From: DATARH01 sp035309005 | GTDB taxonomy: Bacteria; Pseudomonadota; Alphaproteobacteria; ATCC43930; CGMCC-115725 | Direction: 5' to 3' | Length of the DNA stretch: 64,000 bases | Assembly: GCA_035309005.1 (NCBI GenBank) | Contig: DATGFP010000034.1 | Location: 1 to 64,000, forward strand | Shown here: one piece after another, positions 8,603 through 17,123 of the stretch | How the letters are laid out: each line of letters opens with the position of its first letter | Numbering within the stretch: the stretch's first letter is position 1 | Notes under the pieces: generated by a model | Databases searched by the model: none | What the model saw: only the letters and a program-made list of their open reading frames with translations | Told to the model about the DNA's origin: nothing | Made by a program: the position numbers and the translations under genes

Positions 8603-8667
8603 CAGTGCGAGGAGCGCGGCGACGACGCAATCTCGACCGGATTTACATCGCTGCGCTCGCAATGACA
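8603..8667. repeat. Imperfect inverted repeat between argF and hslO
   Basis: A left arm with GTGCGAGGAGCG and GACGACGCAATC faces a right arm with ATCGCTGCGCTCGCAATGAC. This is another class of dispersed alphaproteobacterial palindrome, inserted between two co-directional genes. Confidence 0.6.
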
Positions 8668-8698
8668 TTTTCGCTTTAATTCAGAGCCGGAGTCTTTA

Positions 8699-9625
8699 TT
8701 GCCTGTTGAGAACGACCCCGTACCGGACGATCTCGTTCAGCCCTTTCGCATCGACCCCTATGCCCTGCGCGGCCGGCTGGTGCGGCTCGGGCCGACGGTC
8801 GACCGCATCCTGTCGCAGCACGATTACCCGGAGCCGGTGGCGGCGATCCTCGGCGAGGCGATCACCTTGGCCGTGGTGCTCGCCGGCGCGCTGAAATACG
8901 ACGGCATCTTCACGCTGCAAACCAAGAGCGACGGGCCGGTGCGGCTCATCGTCGCCGATGTCTCGACCGAAGGCGCGGTGCGCGGCTATGCCCAATACGA
9001 CCGCGGCCGCCTCGGCGAGGTGCCGGCGCGCCCCGGCGCCAGCCCCTCGGTGCCCGAGCTCATTGGCCGCGGCTATATCGCCTTCACCGTCGACCAGGGC
9101 GAGGATACCGAGCGCTACCAGGGCATCGTCGAGCTGATCGGGGCGACCCTCGCCGAATGCGCTCAGCACTATTTCCGGCAATCCGAGCAGATTCAGGCCG
9201 GCATCAAACTGTCGGTCGCGCGCGCCGGACCTGACGGCGCCTGGCGGGCCGGCGGGCTGATGCTGCAGCGGGTGCCGCCCGAGGGCGGCTACTCGGTCAT
9301 CGCCGACGATGTCGAGGATGGCTGGCGGCGCGCGATGGTGCTGATGAGCTCGGCGACACCCGCTGAGCTGGTCGATCCCGACCTGACGCCGCGCCGGCTG
9401 CTCTTCCGCCTGTTCCACGAAGACGGCGTCAGGGTGTTCGAGACGCATCCCCTGGAAGCGCGCTGCCGCTGCTCGCGCGAGCGCATCGCCGGCATTCTGC
9501 GCTCGTTCCCGCAACAGGACGTCGATGAGATGCGGCGCGAAGAAGTCATCTCGGTCACCTGCGAATTCTGCAACACCCGCTACGATTTCGCCGGCGAGGA
9601 GCTGGCGTCGCACGCCGCGGCGTAG
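8699..9625 (+). CDS. hslO: Hsp33 redox-regulated holdase chaperone
   Basis: This cytoplasmic chaperone is switched on by oxidation of zinc-bound cysteines and protects unfolding proteins. It has 308 aa. The C-terminal redox switch is complete: C256-R-C258 and C288-EF-C291. The N-terminal core starts with FRIDPYALRGRLVRLG. The start is TTG at 8699, chosen because GGAG lies six bases upstream (8689-8692) and no better in-frame start exists. It is slightly longer than the E. coli protein (292 aa). It follows argF after a repeat element, a linkage common in alphaproteobacteria. Confidence 0.94.
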   Translation: MPVENDPVPDDLVQPFRIDPYALRGRLVRLGPTVDRILSQHDYPEPVAAILGEAITLAVVLAGALKYDGIFTLQTKSDGPVRLIVADVSTEGAVRGYAQYDRGRLGEVPARPGASPSVPELIGRGYIAFTVDQGEDTERYQGIVELIGATLAECAQHYFRQSEQIQAGIKLSVARAGPDGAWRAGGLMLQRVPPEGGYSVIADDVEDGWRRAMVLMSSATPAELVDPDLTPRRLLFRLFHEDGVRVFETHPLEARCRCSRERIAGILRSFPQQDVDEMRREEVISVTCEFCNTRYDFAGEELASHAAA

Positions 9626-9722
9626 CGCGCCTTGAAACCCCACCGCGGGTTGCGGCGTTACTCTTGTCGTACCTGTCGTTTCCGGTCGCGCCGGACGCCG
9701 GCCCGGCGACCGGCCCGGCGAA

Positions 9723-9751
9723 TTGACACCCCGGCGGCAGGGGCCTATCTG
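9723..9751 (+). promoter_or_regulatory. Candidate promoter for secA
   Basis: TTGACA (9723-9728) is followed after 16 bp by CTATCT (9745-9750), inside CCTATCT, which resembles alphaproteobacterial housekeeping -10 elements. It is placed about 57 bp before the secA ATG. It was assigned by sequence match only. Confidence 0.45.
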
Positions 9752-9807
9752 TCAACCGTCGCCGTGCGCTGCTGTCCGGTCCATCCCACCCGCATTCCGA
9801 GGTTCCC

Positions 9808-12570
9808 ATGTTCGGCGCCTTAGCCCGGCGGCTGTTCGGCTCCGCCAACGATCGCTACATCAAGAGCCTCGGGTCGCTGGTCGCGCAAATCAACGAAATC
9901 GAGCCCGAGCTCGAAAAGCTGTCGGACGAGGCATTGCGCGCGCGCACCGGCGAGTTCCGCGAAAAGCTGGAGCAGGGCGCCGAGCTCGACGACCTTCTGG
10001 TCGACGCCTTCGCGACCGTGCGCGAGGCGGCGAAGCGCACGCTCGGGCAACGCCATTTCGACGTGCAGCTGATGGGCGGCATTGTGCTGCATCGCGGCAT
10101 GATCGCCGAGATGAAGACCGGCGAAGGCAAGACGCTGGTGTCAACGCTACCGGTCTATCTCAATGCCCTCAGCGGCAACGGCGTCCATGTCGTCACGGTC
10201 AACGATTACCTCGCCAAGCGCGACGCCGAATGGATGGGCCAGATCTACCGGTTCCTGGGCATGAGCGTCGGCTGCATCGTCCATGACCTCGACGACGGCG
10301 AGCGCCAGCAGGCCTATCTGTGCGATGTCACCTACGGCACGAATAACGAGCTGGGCTTCGATTATCTGCGCGACAACATGAAGTTCCGGCTGGAGGAGAT
10401 GGTCCACCGGCCGTTCCATTTCGCGATCGTCGACGAGGTCGATTCGATTTTGATCGATGAGGCGCGCACGCCCCTGATCATCTCGGGTCCGACCGAGGAC
10501 AATTCGGAACTCTACATCCAGGTTGACACGCTGATCCCCTCGCTCGCCCCGGAGGATTACGAGAAGGACGAAAAGCAGCGCACCGTTACGCTGATCGAAT
10601 CCGGGGTCGAGAAGATGGAGGCGCTGCTGCGCCAGAAAGGCATGATGAGCGAGGGCGGGCTCTACGACATCCACAATGTGACGCTGGTCCATCACGTCAA
10701 CCAGGCGCTGCGGGCGCACAAACTATTCGCGCGCGACACCGACTACATCGTCAAGGACGACAAGATCATCATCATCGATGAATTCACCGGTCGCATGATG
10801 GAGGGACGGCGCTATTCCGAGGGGCTGCACCAGGCGTTGGAAGCCAAGGAAGGCGTCACCGTCCAGAACGAGAACCAGACGCTCGCCTCGATCACCTTCC
10901 AGAACTACTTCCGGATGTACCCGAAGCTTGCCGGCATGACCGGCACGGCGATGACCGAAGCCGAAGAATTCAACGACATCTACCGGCTTGAGGTCATCGA
11001 GGTGCCGACCAACGAGCCGGTGCGCCGCGCCGACAGCGATGACGAGGTCTACCGCTCGACGCGCGAGAAATTCGAGGCGATCGCCGAACAGGTGCTCGAG
11101 TGCCGCAAGCGGCAGCAACCGGTGCTGGTGGGCACCGTCAGCATCGAAAAATCCGAGGCGCTGTCCGCCCTCTTCAAGAAGATGAAGATCCCGCACAACG
11201 TCTTGAACGCCCGCTACCACGAGCAGGAAGCGTTTATCATCGCCCAGGCCGGCCGCCCCGGCACCGTGACGATCGCGACCAACATGGCCGGCCGCGGCAC
11301 CGACATCCAACTGGGCGGCAATCTCGAGATGCGGCTCAAGGCCGATCTGGCGGCGAACGAGGACCCCGAGGGGCGCGAGGCGCGCGCCGCGGCGATCCGC
11401 TCCGAGATCGATGCGGCCCGCGAGGTGGTGCGCCAAGGCGGCGGGCTCTTCGTGCTCGGCAGCGAGCGCCATGAGAGCCGCCGCATCGACAACCAGCTGC
11501 GCGGCCGCTCGGGCCGCCAGGGCGATCCCGGCGCCTCCAAATTCTTCGTCTCGCTCGAAGACGATCTGATGCGGATCTTCGGCTCCGAGCGCATGGATTC
11601 GATGCTGCAGCGCTTCGGCCTCAAGGAGGGCGAGGCAATCATCCATCCCTGGGTCAATAAGGCGCTCGCCAAGGCGCAGCAGAAGGTCGAGGCGCGCAAC
11701 TACGACATCAGAAAGCAGCTGTTAAAATACGACGACGTGATGAACGACCAGCGCAAGGTCGTCTACGAACAGCGCCGCGAGATCATGAACGCGCGCGACG
11801 TCGCCCCGACAATCGCCGACATGCGCAACGACACGGTCGCCGAGGCGATCGCACGGGCGATCCCGGAGAATGCGCTGCCCGAGCAATGGGATATCGCCGG
11901 GCTGCACGCCGAATGCGAGCGCCTGTTGGCGCTCGACCTGCCGCTCGCCGAATGGGTCGCGGAGGAAGGCATCGACTCCGCGGCGCTCGAGGAACGCATC
12001 GTCGCCGCGGCCGACCGCAAGATGGCCGAAAAGGCCGCCAATTACGGCAGCGACCTGATGCGCATGGCCGAGAAGAGCCTGCTGCTGCAGCTGCTCGACC
12101 ACACCTGGAAGGAGCATCTTTTGATGCTCGATCATCTGCGCCAGGGCATCAATCTGCGGGCCTATGCCCAGCGCGATCCGCTCAACGAATATAAGCGCGA
12201 AGCCTTCGCGCTGTTCGAGGGCATGCTGGTTCACCTGCGCGAGGAGGTAACCTCGCACCTCGCTCACCTCGAGATGCAATTCGCGCCGCCCGAGCCGGCG
12301 CCGCCGCCCTTCGCGGAATACACCTTCGCGGACGCCGCGCCGCCCGAGCGCGAAGAAGCGCTGGCCGAAGCCGCGGCACCCGCCGGCCGCGGCGTCGGTG
12401 CCGCACGCGGGCGGCGCAACGGCAACGGCTATGGCAGCGAGCGCGAGCGCGGCGGCGACCCCGGCGAACGGCTCGCGGCGCCGCGCGCACCGTGGGCCGG
12501 GACGCCGCGCAACGCGGTCTGTCCATGCGGCTCGGGCAAGAAATTCAAGCACTGTCACGGCCGGGTCTGA
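9808..12570 (+). CDS. secA: Preprotein translocase ATPase SecA
   Basis: SecA is the motor that drives unfolded preproteins through the SecYEG channel; it is peripheral to the inner membrane. It has 920 aa, normal for the class. The Walker A sequence MKTGEGKT is at 102-109, the DEAD-like Walker B is in IVDEVDSILIDEARTP at about residue 210, and NMAGRGTDI lies in the second nucleotide-binding fold. The C-terminal linker is Pro/Ala/Arg-rich and low-complexity (about 830-895). The zinc/SecB-binding tail CPCGSGKKFKHCH starts at C905. It has its own candidate promoter and stands as a single gene. Confidence 0.98.
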   Translation: MFGALARRLFGSANDRYIKSLGSLVAQINEIEPELEKLSDEALRARTGEFREKLEQGAELDDLLVDAFATVREAAKRTLGQRHFDVQLMGGIVLHRGMIAEMKTGEGKTLVSTLPVYLNALSGNGVHVVTVNDYLAKRDAEWMGQIYRFLGMSVGCIVHDLDDGERQQAYLCDVTYGTNNELGFDYLRDNMKFRLEEMVHRPFHFAIVDEVDSILIDEARTPLIISGPTEDNSELYIQVDTLIPSLAPEDYEKDEKQRTVTLIESGVEKMEALLRQKGMMSEGGLYDIHNVTLVHHVNQALRAHKLFARDTDYIVKDDKIIIIDEFTGRMMEGRRYSEGLHQALEAKEGVTVQNENQTLASITFQNYFRMYPKLAGMTGTAMTEAEEFNDIYRLEVIEVPTNEPVRRADSDDEVYRSTREKFEAIAEQVLECRKRQQPVLVGTVSIEKSEALSALFKKMKIPHNVLNARYHEQEAFIIAQAGRPGTVTIATNMAGRGTDIQLGGNLEMRLKADLAANEDPEGREARAAAIRSEIDAAREVVRQGGGLFVLGSERHESRRIDNQLRGRSGRQGDPGASKFFVSLEDDLMRIFGSERMDSMLQRFGLKEGEAIIHPWVNKALAKAQQKVEARNYDIRKQLLKYDDVMNDQRKVVYEQRREIMNARDVAPTIADMRNDTVAEAIARAIPENALPEQWDIAGLHAECERLLALDLPLAEWVAEEGIDSAALEERIVAAADRKMAEKAANYGSDLMRMAEKSLLLQLLDHTWKEHLLMLDHLRQGINLRAYAQRDPLNEYKREAFALFEGMLVHLREEVTSHLAHLEMQFAPPEPAPPPFAEYTFADAAPPEREEALAEAAAPAGRGVGAARGRRNGNGYGSERERGGDPGERLAAPRAPWAGTPRNAVCPCGSGKKFKHCHGRV

Positions 12571-12609
12571 CCGGCCTGGCAAAGCCTTAGCTAGGGGAGG
12601 GCCGCGGGC

Positions 12610-14211
12610 ATGCCGAGTGTGTCGATGGCCGCCAGGGTCGACGTCGCCACCGTGCGGCGCTGGCTCGGTGACGGCGGCGAGATCGCTTTCATCGACGTCC
12701 GCGAGGAAGGCCAGCACGGCGACGGACATCCGCTCCTCGCTGTCAGCCTGCCCTATAGCCGCCTCGAACTCGCGATCGGCGAGCTGGTGCCGCGGCGCTC
12801 GTGCCGGATCGTCCTGTTGGACGGCGGCGACGCAGTGGCCGACCGGGCGGCGGGCCGGCTCGCCACGCTCGGCTACAGTGCGCTGCACGTTGTCGATGGC
12901 GGTGTCGACGCCTGGTCGGCGGCCGGTCATCCGCTGTTCCCCAGCACCAACGTGCCGAGCAAGGCCTTCGCCGAACTCGTCGAGATCGACCGTCATACGC
13001 CGCACGTCACCCCAGCCGAGCTCGACCGCCTGCGGCGCGAGGGACAGAAGCTGACGGTGCTCGACAGCCGCACGGTCGACGAATTCAACCGCTTCCACGT
13101 GCCCGGCGCGGTGACCTGCCCGGGCGCCGAGCTGGTGCACCGCTTCGCCGATCTGGTGCCCGACCGCGACACGCTGGTCGTGGTGTCGTGCGCCGGCCGC
13201 ACCCGCAGCATCATCGGCGCCCAATCGCTGATCAACTCCGGCGTTCCCAACAAAGTCGTGTCGTTGCAAGGCGGGACGCAGGCCTGGCGCCTCGACGGGC
13301 TGGAATTGGAGCGCGACACAAAGGCGTCGCTGGCGCCGGTCAGCGAGGCGGCATCTGCGGCAGCCCGCAAGCTGGCGCAGAACGTCGCGACCCGCTTCGG
13401 CGTGCGGATGATCGATCATCCCACTCTCGTCGACTGGCACAGCGAGAACGAATCGCGGACGACCTATCTGCTCGACGTGCGCACCCCGGAAGAATACGCC
13501 GCCGGGCATCTACCGGGCTCGGTCTCTGCGCCGGGCGGGCAATTGGTGCAGGCGATCGACCGCTGGGTCGGGACCCGCGGCGCCCGCCTCGTGCTCGTCG
13601 ACGACAGTCTGACGCGGGCGATCATGAGCGCGCATTGGCTGATGCAGATGGGCTGGGATGTGGTTGTTCTCGATGGGCCCTTCGACGGGCAAGCCCTGCA
13701 CAGCGGCGCCGCCGCAGCGCCGCCGCCGGCCCTCCCGACGGTGACCGCGATCACCGTCGCCGAGGCGGCGGATTGGCTGACCGGCGGCGCCGCCGCGATC
13801 GTGATCGGACCGAGCGCGGCCTACCGCGAGGCGCATCCGGAAAATGCGATCTGGGCGGTGCGGCCGCGCCTCGACCGGCTGCCCTCGGGCGTGCTGAGCG
13901 CGAGCCGCATCGCGGTCTTCGCCGAGGATGCAGAAGAAGGCGCGCTGGCGGCGGTCGATCTGGCGGAGCTCGCGGCCGGACCGGTGGCCCTCGTGCAGGG
14001 CGGAACTAGCGCGTGGCGCGCCGCCGGGCACCCCTTTGTCGCATCGCCCGGCGACCCGCCCGATGCCGAGCGCATCGACTACATCTTCTGGAACCACGAC
14101 CGCCACGCCGGCAACGCGGACGCGATGCGCGGCTATCTGCGCTGGGAGACCGAATTGCCGGACGAAATCGCCCGCGACGGCCTCGCCGGCTTCCGCCTCG
14201 CGGCGCCCTGA
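12610..14211 (+). CDS. Four-domain rhodanese-homology protein, probable sulfurtransferase
   Basis: It has 533 aa and four consecutive rhodanese-like folds (about 5-115, 130-245, 260-370 and 375-520). Only the second has an active-site cysteine loop, C194-AGRTRS, the usual persulfide-carrying site. Domain 1 reads RIVLLDGGD and domain 3 LVLVDDSLTR at the equivalent loop, both without Cys; domain 4 is the most diverged. Sulfur transfer from an unknown donor is therefore likely, with three structural or binding domains. The start ATG follows GGGGAGGG. It leads a same-strand run with the small ORF, amidase and secreted protein downstream. Confidence 0.85.
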   Translation: MPSVSMAARVDVATVRRWLGDGGEIAFIDVREEGQHGDGHPLLAVSLPYSRLELAIGELVPRRSCRIVLLDGGDAVADRAAGRLATLGYSALHVVDGGVDAWSAAGHPLFPSTNVPSKAFAELVEIDRHTPHVTPAELDRLRREGQKLTVLDSRTVDEFNRFHVPGAVTCPGAELVHRFADLVPDRDTLVVVSCAGRTRSIIGAQSLINSGVPNKVVSLQGGTQAWRLDGLELERDTKASLAPVSEAASAAARKLAQNVATRFGVRMIDHPTLVDWHSENESRTTYLLDVRTPEEYAAGHLPGSVSAPGGQLVQAIDRWVGTRGARLVLVDDSLTRAIMSAHWLMQMGWDVVVLDGPFDGQALHSGAAAAPPPALPTVTAITVAEAADWLTGGAAAIVIGPSAAYREAHPENAIWAVRPRLDRLPSGVLSASRIAVFAEDAEEGALAAVDLAELAAGPVALVQGGTSAWRAAGHPFVASPGDPPDAERIDYIFWNHDRHAGNADAMRGYLRWETELPDEIARDGLAGFRLAAP

Positions 14212-14243
14212 AGCCCGGCGGCGCATCCCAACGGAGACCCAGC

Positions 14244-14456
14244 ATGGCCGAACCCTTTTCCCCCGCCGATTTCGCGTTTCTCGCGCAGCGCGCCGGGCTC
14301 GACCCGGCCAAGATCGGCGCCGAGCGTTTCGAGGAATTGCGCCAGGGCACCCGCTTCCTCGCGCGCTTCAAGGAGAGCGTGCGGCGCAAACACGCTGGGC
14401 AACCGCGAGACCGCGGCGCCGAGCCGGCGCACATCTTCGTCCACCCGAAGCCCTGA
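14244..14456 (+). CDS. Small GatC/AtzG-like protein upstream of amidase
   Basis: It has 70 aa, with ATG preceded by a CGGAGACCCAGC ribosome binding stretch. The sequence FAFLAQRAGLDPAKI then a helical, charged middle and a tail EPAHIFVHPKP resemble the layout of GatC/AtzG small subunits: a helix, a short linker and an extended tail ending in a Pro-containing motif that wraps the partner amidase. The stop lies nine bases before the amidase ATG, so co-translation is likely. Assignment to that family is inference from size, pattern and position; it is too short for certainty. Confidence 0.65.
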   Translation: MAEPFSPADFAFLAQRAGLDPAKIGAERFEELRQGTRFLARFKESVRRKHAGQPRDRGAEPAHIFVHPKP

Positions 14457-14465
14457 GAGGGCGAG

Positions 14466-15896
14466 ATGGATCCGACCCAGCTTTCCGCCGCCGAGGCGGG
14501 CCGCGCCATCGCCGCCGGCGATCTGTCGCCGGTCGCGCTGACGGAAGCCTATCTCGAACGCATCGCCGCGCTCGACGGCGACTTGCACAGCTATGTGCTG
14601 GTGTTGCGCGAAGAGGCGCTGGCGGCGGCGCGCACCGCCGACCAGGAGATCCGCGCCGGCCGGTCGCGCGGGCCGCTGCACGGCGTGCCGATCGGGCTCA
14701 AGGACATCTACAAGACAAAGGGCATCCGCACCACCGCGGGGTCGCGCGTCTATCTCGATCACGTGCCGGACGAGGACGCCGCGACCTGGGTCAGGCTGCG
14801 CGACGCCGGCACGATCCTCCTCGGCAAGCAGGAGACCCACGAATTCGCGATCGGCGGCCCCGATTTCACACTGCCGTTCCCGCCGGCGCGCAACCCGTGG
14901 AACACCGCGCATTACCCGGCCGGCTCGTCGAGCGGCACGGCGGCGGCGGTCGCGGCGCATCTGTGCGCTGCCGGCATGGGGTCCGATACCGGCGGCTCGA
15001 TCCGCGGCCCGGCCGCCTATTGCGGGCTGATCGGGCTGAAGCCGACCTACGGCCGGGTCAGCCGGCGCGGCGTCTTCCCGCTGTCCTACACGCTCGACCA
15101 TTGCGGTCCCTTGACCCGTACCGTCGAGGATTGCGCGCTGATGCTGCAGGTGCTCGCCGGACACGATCCGCAGGACCCCGCCTCCGCCGACGTTCCGGTT
15201 GCGGATTACCGCGCGGCCCTGGCGCCGCGGCTCGACGGAATGAGTGTCGGCGTCGTGCGCCATTGGCACGAGAGGGATGCGGTGGCGGGCTTTGGGCCGG
15301 AGAATGCGCCGTCGGAACCCTACGCCGCGGCGTTCGACGCCGCCTGCCGCACCCTTGAAGGCCTCGGCGCGCGCCTGGTCGACCTGCAATTGTCCCCGCT
15401 CCTCGATTTTGCCGACGCCAACCGGGTCATCATGCTGGCCGAGGCCTACGCACTGCACGAGACGGATTTCCGCGAGCGGCCGCATTTGTTCGGTCGCCAC
15501 GTCTTCGCCCGCATCGGCCTCGGGGCGTTTCTCAGCGCCGCCGACTATATCGAGGCGGTGCGGCTGCGCCGCGAGTTGTGCCTCGAAGCCGCCGCCGCGC
15601 TGGCCGGCGTCGATGTGCTGGTTTCGGCCAACGCAACCGGGCCGGCGCCGCGGATTGACCAGGTGCCGCTGTGGGGCGTGGTTGAGCGCGCCTCCTACAC
15701 CGCGCCCTACAACGTGACCGGCCTGCCGGCGCTGTCGGTGCCGATCGGTTTCGAGGACGGGCTGCCGCTGGCCTTCCAGATCGCCGGCAAGCCGTTTGAC
15801 GAGGCGAACGTGCTGCGCGTCGGGTACGCCTTCGAGCAGGGAACCGAATTCCACCACCGGCGGCCGCCGCTCGCCGCGTCGCTGCCGGGGCGGTGA
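14466..15896 (+). CDS. Amidase-signature enzyme (GatA/AtzE-like)
   Basis: It has 476 aa. The Ser-cisSer-Lys catalytic set is complete: K79 in GLKDIYKTKG, the cis-Ser within AGSSSGTAAAV, and nucleophile S178 in GSDTGGSIRGP. These enzymes hydrolyse carboxamides or ureido compounds, or act as glutaminase subunits. The substrate here is unknown. It does not sit with gatB, so a role as the tRNA amidotransferase is unlikely. The directly upstream small ORF suggests an AtzE-AtzG-like pair. Its stop overlaps the GTG of the next gene. Confidence 0.9.
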   Translation: MDPTQLSAAEAGRAIAAGDLSPVALTEAYLERIAALDGDLHSYVLVLREEALAAARTADQEIRAGRSRGPLHGVPIGLKDIYKTKGIRTTAGSRVYLDHVPDEDAATWVRLRDAGTILLGKQETHEFAIGGPDFTLPFPPARNPWNTAHYPAGSSSGTAAAVAAHLCAAGMGSDTGGSIRGPAAYCGLIGLKPTYGRVSRRGVFPLSYTLDHCGPLTRTVEDCALMLQVLAGHDPQDPASADVPVADYRAALAPRLDGMSVGVVRHWHERDAVAGFGPENAPSEPYAAAFDAACRTLEGLGARLVDLQLSPLLDFADANRVIMLAEAYALHETDFRERPHLFGRHVFARIGLGAFLSAADYIEAVRLRRELCLEAAAALAGVDVLVSANATGPAPRIDQVPLWGVVERASYTAPYNVTGLPALSVPIGFEDGLPLAFQIAGKPFDEANVLRVGYAFEQGTEFHHRRPPLAASLPGR

Positions 15897-16489
15897 CCGG
15901 GGCGTTTACCGGGGCCGCTGGCGGCTGGCGCGCCGCGCTGGTGCTCGCCGGGTGGCTTGCGGCGGGGACCGCGTGCAGCGTCGTCGGCGGCGGCGACAGG
16001 CTGAGCGACGCCCAGCAGGTCATCGCCGATATGAAGATCGGGCCATCCGGCCTGACGATCGCCGGCGGCGTCGACCGGGCTGACCGCGCCTACCGGGTCG
16101 GCGAGCCGATCGTGCTGTCGGCCGAAGTCAACCGGGTGGCCTACGTCGCGGTTCTGCGGGTGCTGCCGAATGGCGCAACCACGCTGGTCTTTCCCAATAA
16201 AGCGCAGCCGGGCGCCCAGGTGGCCGCCAATTCGCCGCTGCGCATCCCGGCGCCCGGCGTCGCCACCAGGCTAAGCGGCGACCAGCCGGGGGCAGTGCTG
16301 TTCGAATTTATTGCCTCGGCCAACGGGAGTTCCTGGCTGTTCGGCCGCAAGCCCCAAGGCGCCGCCGATTTTGCCGAGCTCGGCACGACGACGCGCGCCC
16401 TCGCCAAGGATATCGTCGATTCGCTCAAGTCCGGCCCCGGCCGCGATACCGCCGTGGCGTCGGTGGTTGTGCGGGTCGCGGCGCCCTAA
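15893..16489 (+). CDS. Secreted DUF4384-type protein
   Basis: It has 198 aa and starts at a GTG overlapping the amidase TGA (GTGA). An N-terminal hydrophobic segment (about residues 10-28, ALVLAGWLAAGTAC) is a probable signal peptide; the Cys at its end lacks a good lipobox (GTAC). The central part VAYVAVLRVLPNGATTLVFP then NKAQPGAQV is typical of DUF4384, a beta-rich domain seen in periplasmic or cell-envelope proteins. The function is unknown. It is convergent with the cupin gene, with only three bases between stops. Confidence 0.75.
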   Translation: MTGAFTGAAGGWRAALVLAGWLAAGTACSVVGGGDRLSDAQQVIADMKIGPSGLTIAGGVDRADRAYRVGEPIVLSAEVNRVAYVAVLRVLPNGATTLVFPNKAQPGAQVAANSPLRIPAPGVATRLSGDQPGAVLFEFIASANGSSWLFGRKPQGAADFAELGTTTRALAKDIVDSLKSGPGRDTAVASVVVRVAAP

Positions 16490-16492
16490 AAA

Positions 16493-16849
16493 TCAGCCGC
16501 CGACCGGGACGAAATCGTAAATCCCGACGCCCTGGACGATCAGGAACTTGCACGCGCCATCCTGTTCGCCGTGGACGTAGTGCGCGGTCTTCGGTGGCAC
16601 GGCGCAGCGCTGACCCGGCAGGAGCCGGTAGGTATGGCGCGGCGCCCGGGTCTCGACCACCATCGGGCCTTCGAGGCAGACAAAGCTGTCGGTGATGTCG
16701 CTGTGGTAATGCCACGGAACGCACTGGCCGCGGTCGAGCGTGAGGACCTGCACGCGCAAGTCGGCGCCCTCGGCGACGATCTCGCGGCCGGCGATCTCGT
16801 AGTGCGCCTCCGGGCGGGCTGGTGTGCGGGCTGGTGTGCGGGTTTGCAT
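16493..16849 (-). CDS. Single-domain cupin protein
   Basis: It has 118 aa. Conserved cupin motif 1 is PWHYHSDITDSF (H47, H49) and motif 2 is PPKTAHYVHG (H90, H93), so a metal site is plausible. The product could be a small dioxygenase, isomerase or binding protein; the substrate is not readable. The start ATG at 16849 is favoured because GGAG precedes it on the minus strand; the frame stays open further upstream without family similarity. The N-terminus has a short TPART/TPARP repeat. It is divergent from the large glycosyltransferase gene. Confidence 0.8.
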   Translation of the reverse strand: MQTRTPARTPARPEAHYEIAGREIVAEGADLRVQVLTLDRGQCVPWHYHSDITDSFVCLEGPMVVETRAPRHTYRLLPGQRCAVPPKTAHYVHGEQDGACKFLIVQGVGIYDFVPVGG

Positions 16850-17048
16850 CGCGCTCTCCGGGTCCGTGGGCGGGACCAAGGCTGTTGTCCACATACCTCT
16901 GTATGATATAAGCCGCATCCGTCCTAGCCGTTCGTAATGCAGTCGCCGCCGCGGTGCTGAACCCGTCCGGATCGAACAGCCGCAGACGTCTCGCTGCAAT
17001 AATGGCTCGGGCATCGCTCGCAATTCGGCCAGTTAGGCGACACAACGG

Positions 17049-17068
17049 CAAAATCCGACAGGATTTTG
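17049..17068. promoter_or_regulatory. Perfect 8-bp hairpin upstream of glycosyltransferase gene
   Basis: CAAAATCC and GGATTTTG are separated by GACA, about 55 bp before the ATG at 17124. It is AT-rich in a GC-rich surrounding, so it stands out. It could be an operator or a leader hairpin. No T-run follows, so it is not a terminator. Confidence 0.4.
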
Positions 17069-17123
17069 GGCGGCGGCCGCCGCGCTCCGGCGGCTCCGGT
17101 TTTGACCCGGCCCGAGGGGAGAC

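Noticed and set aside
17049..17068. Rho-independent terminator
   Set aside because: The hairpin has no downstream T-run and precedes a gene start.
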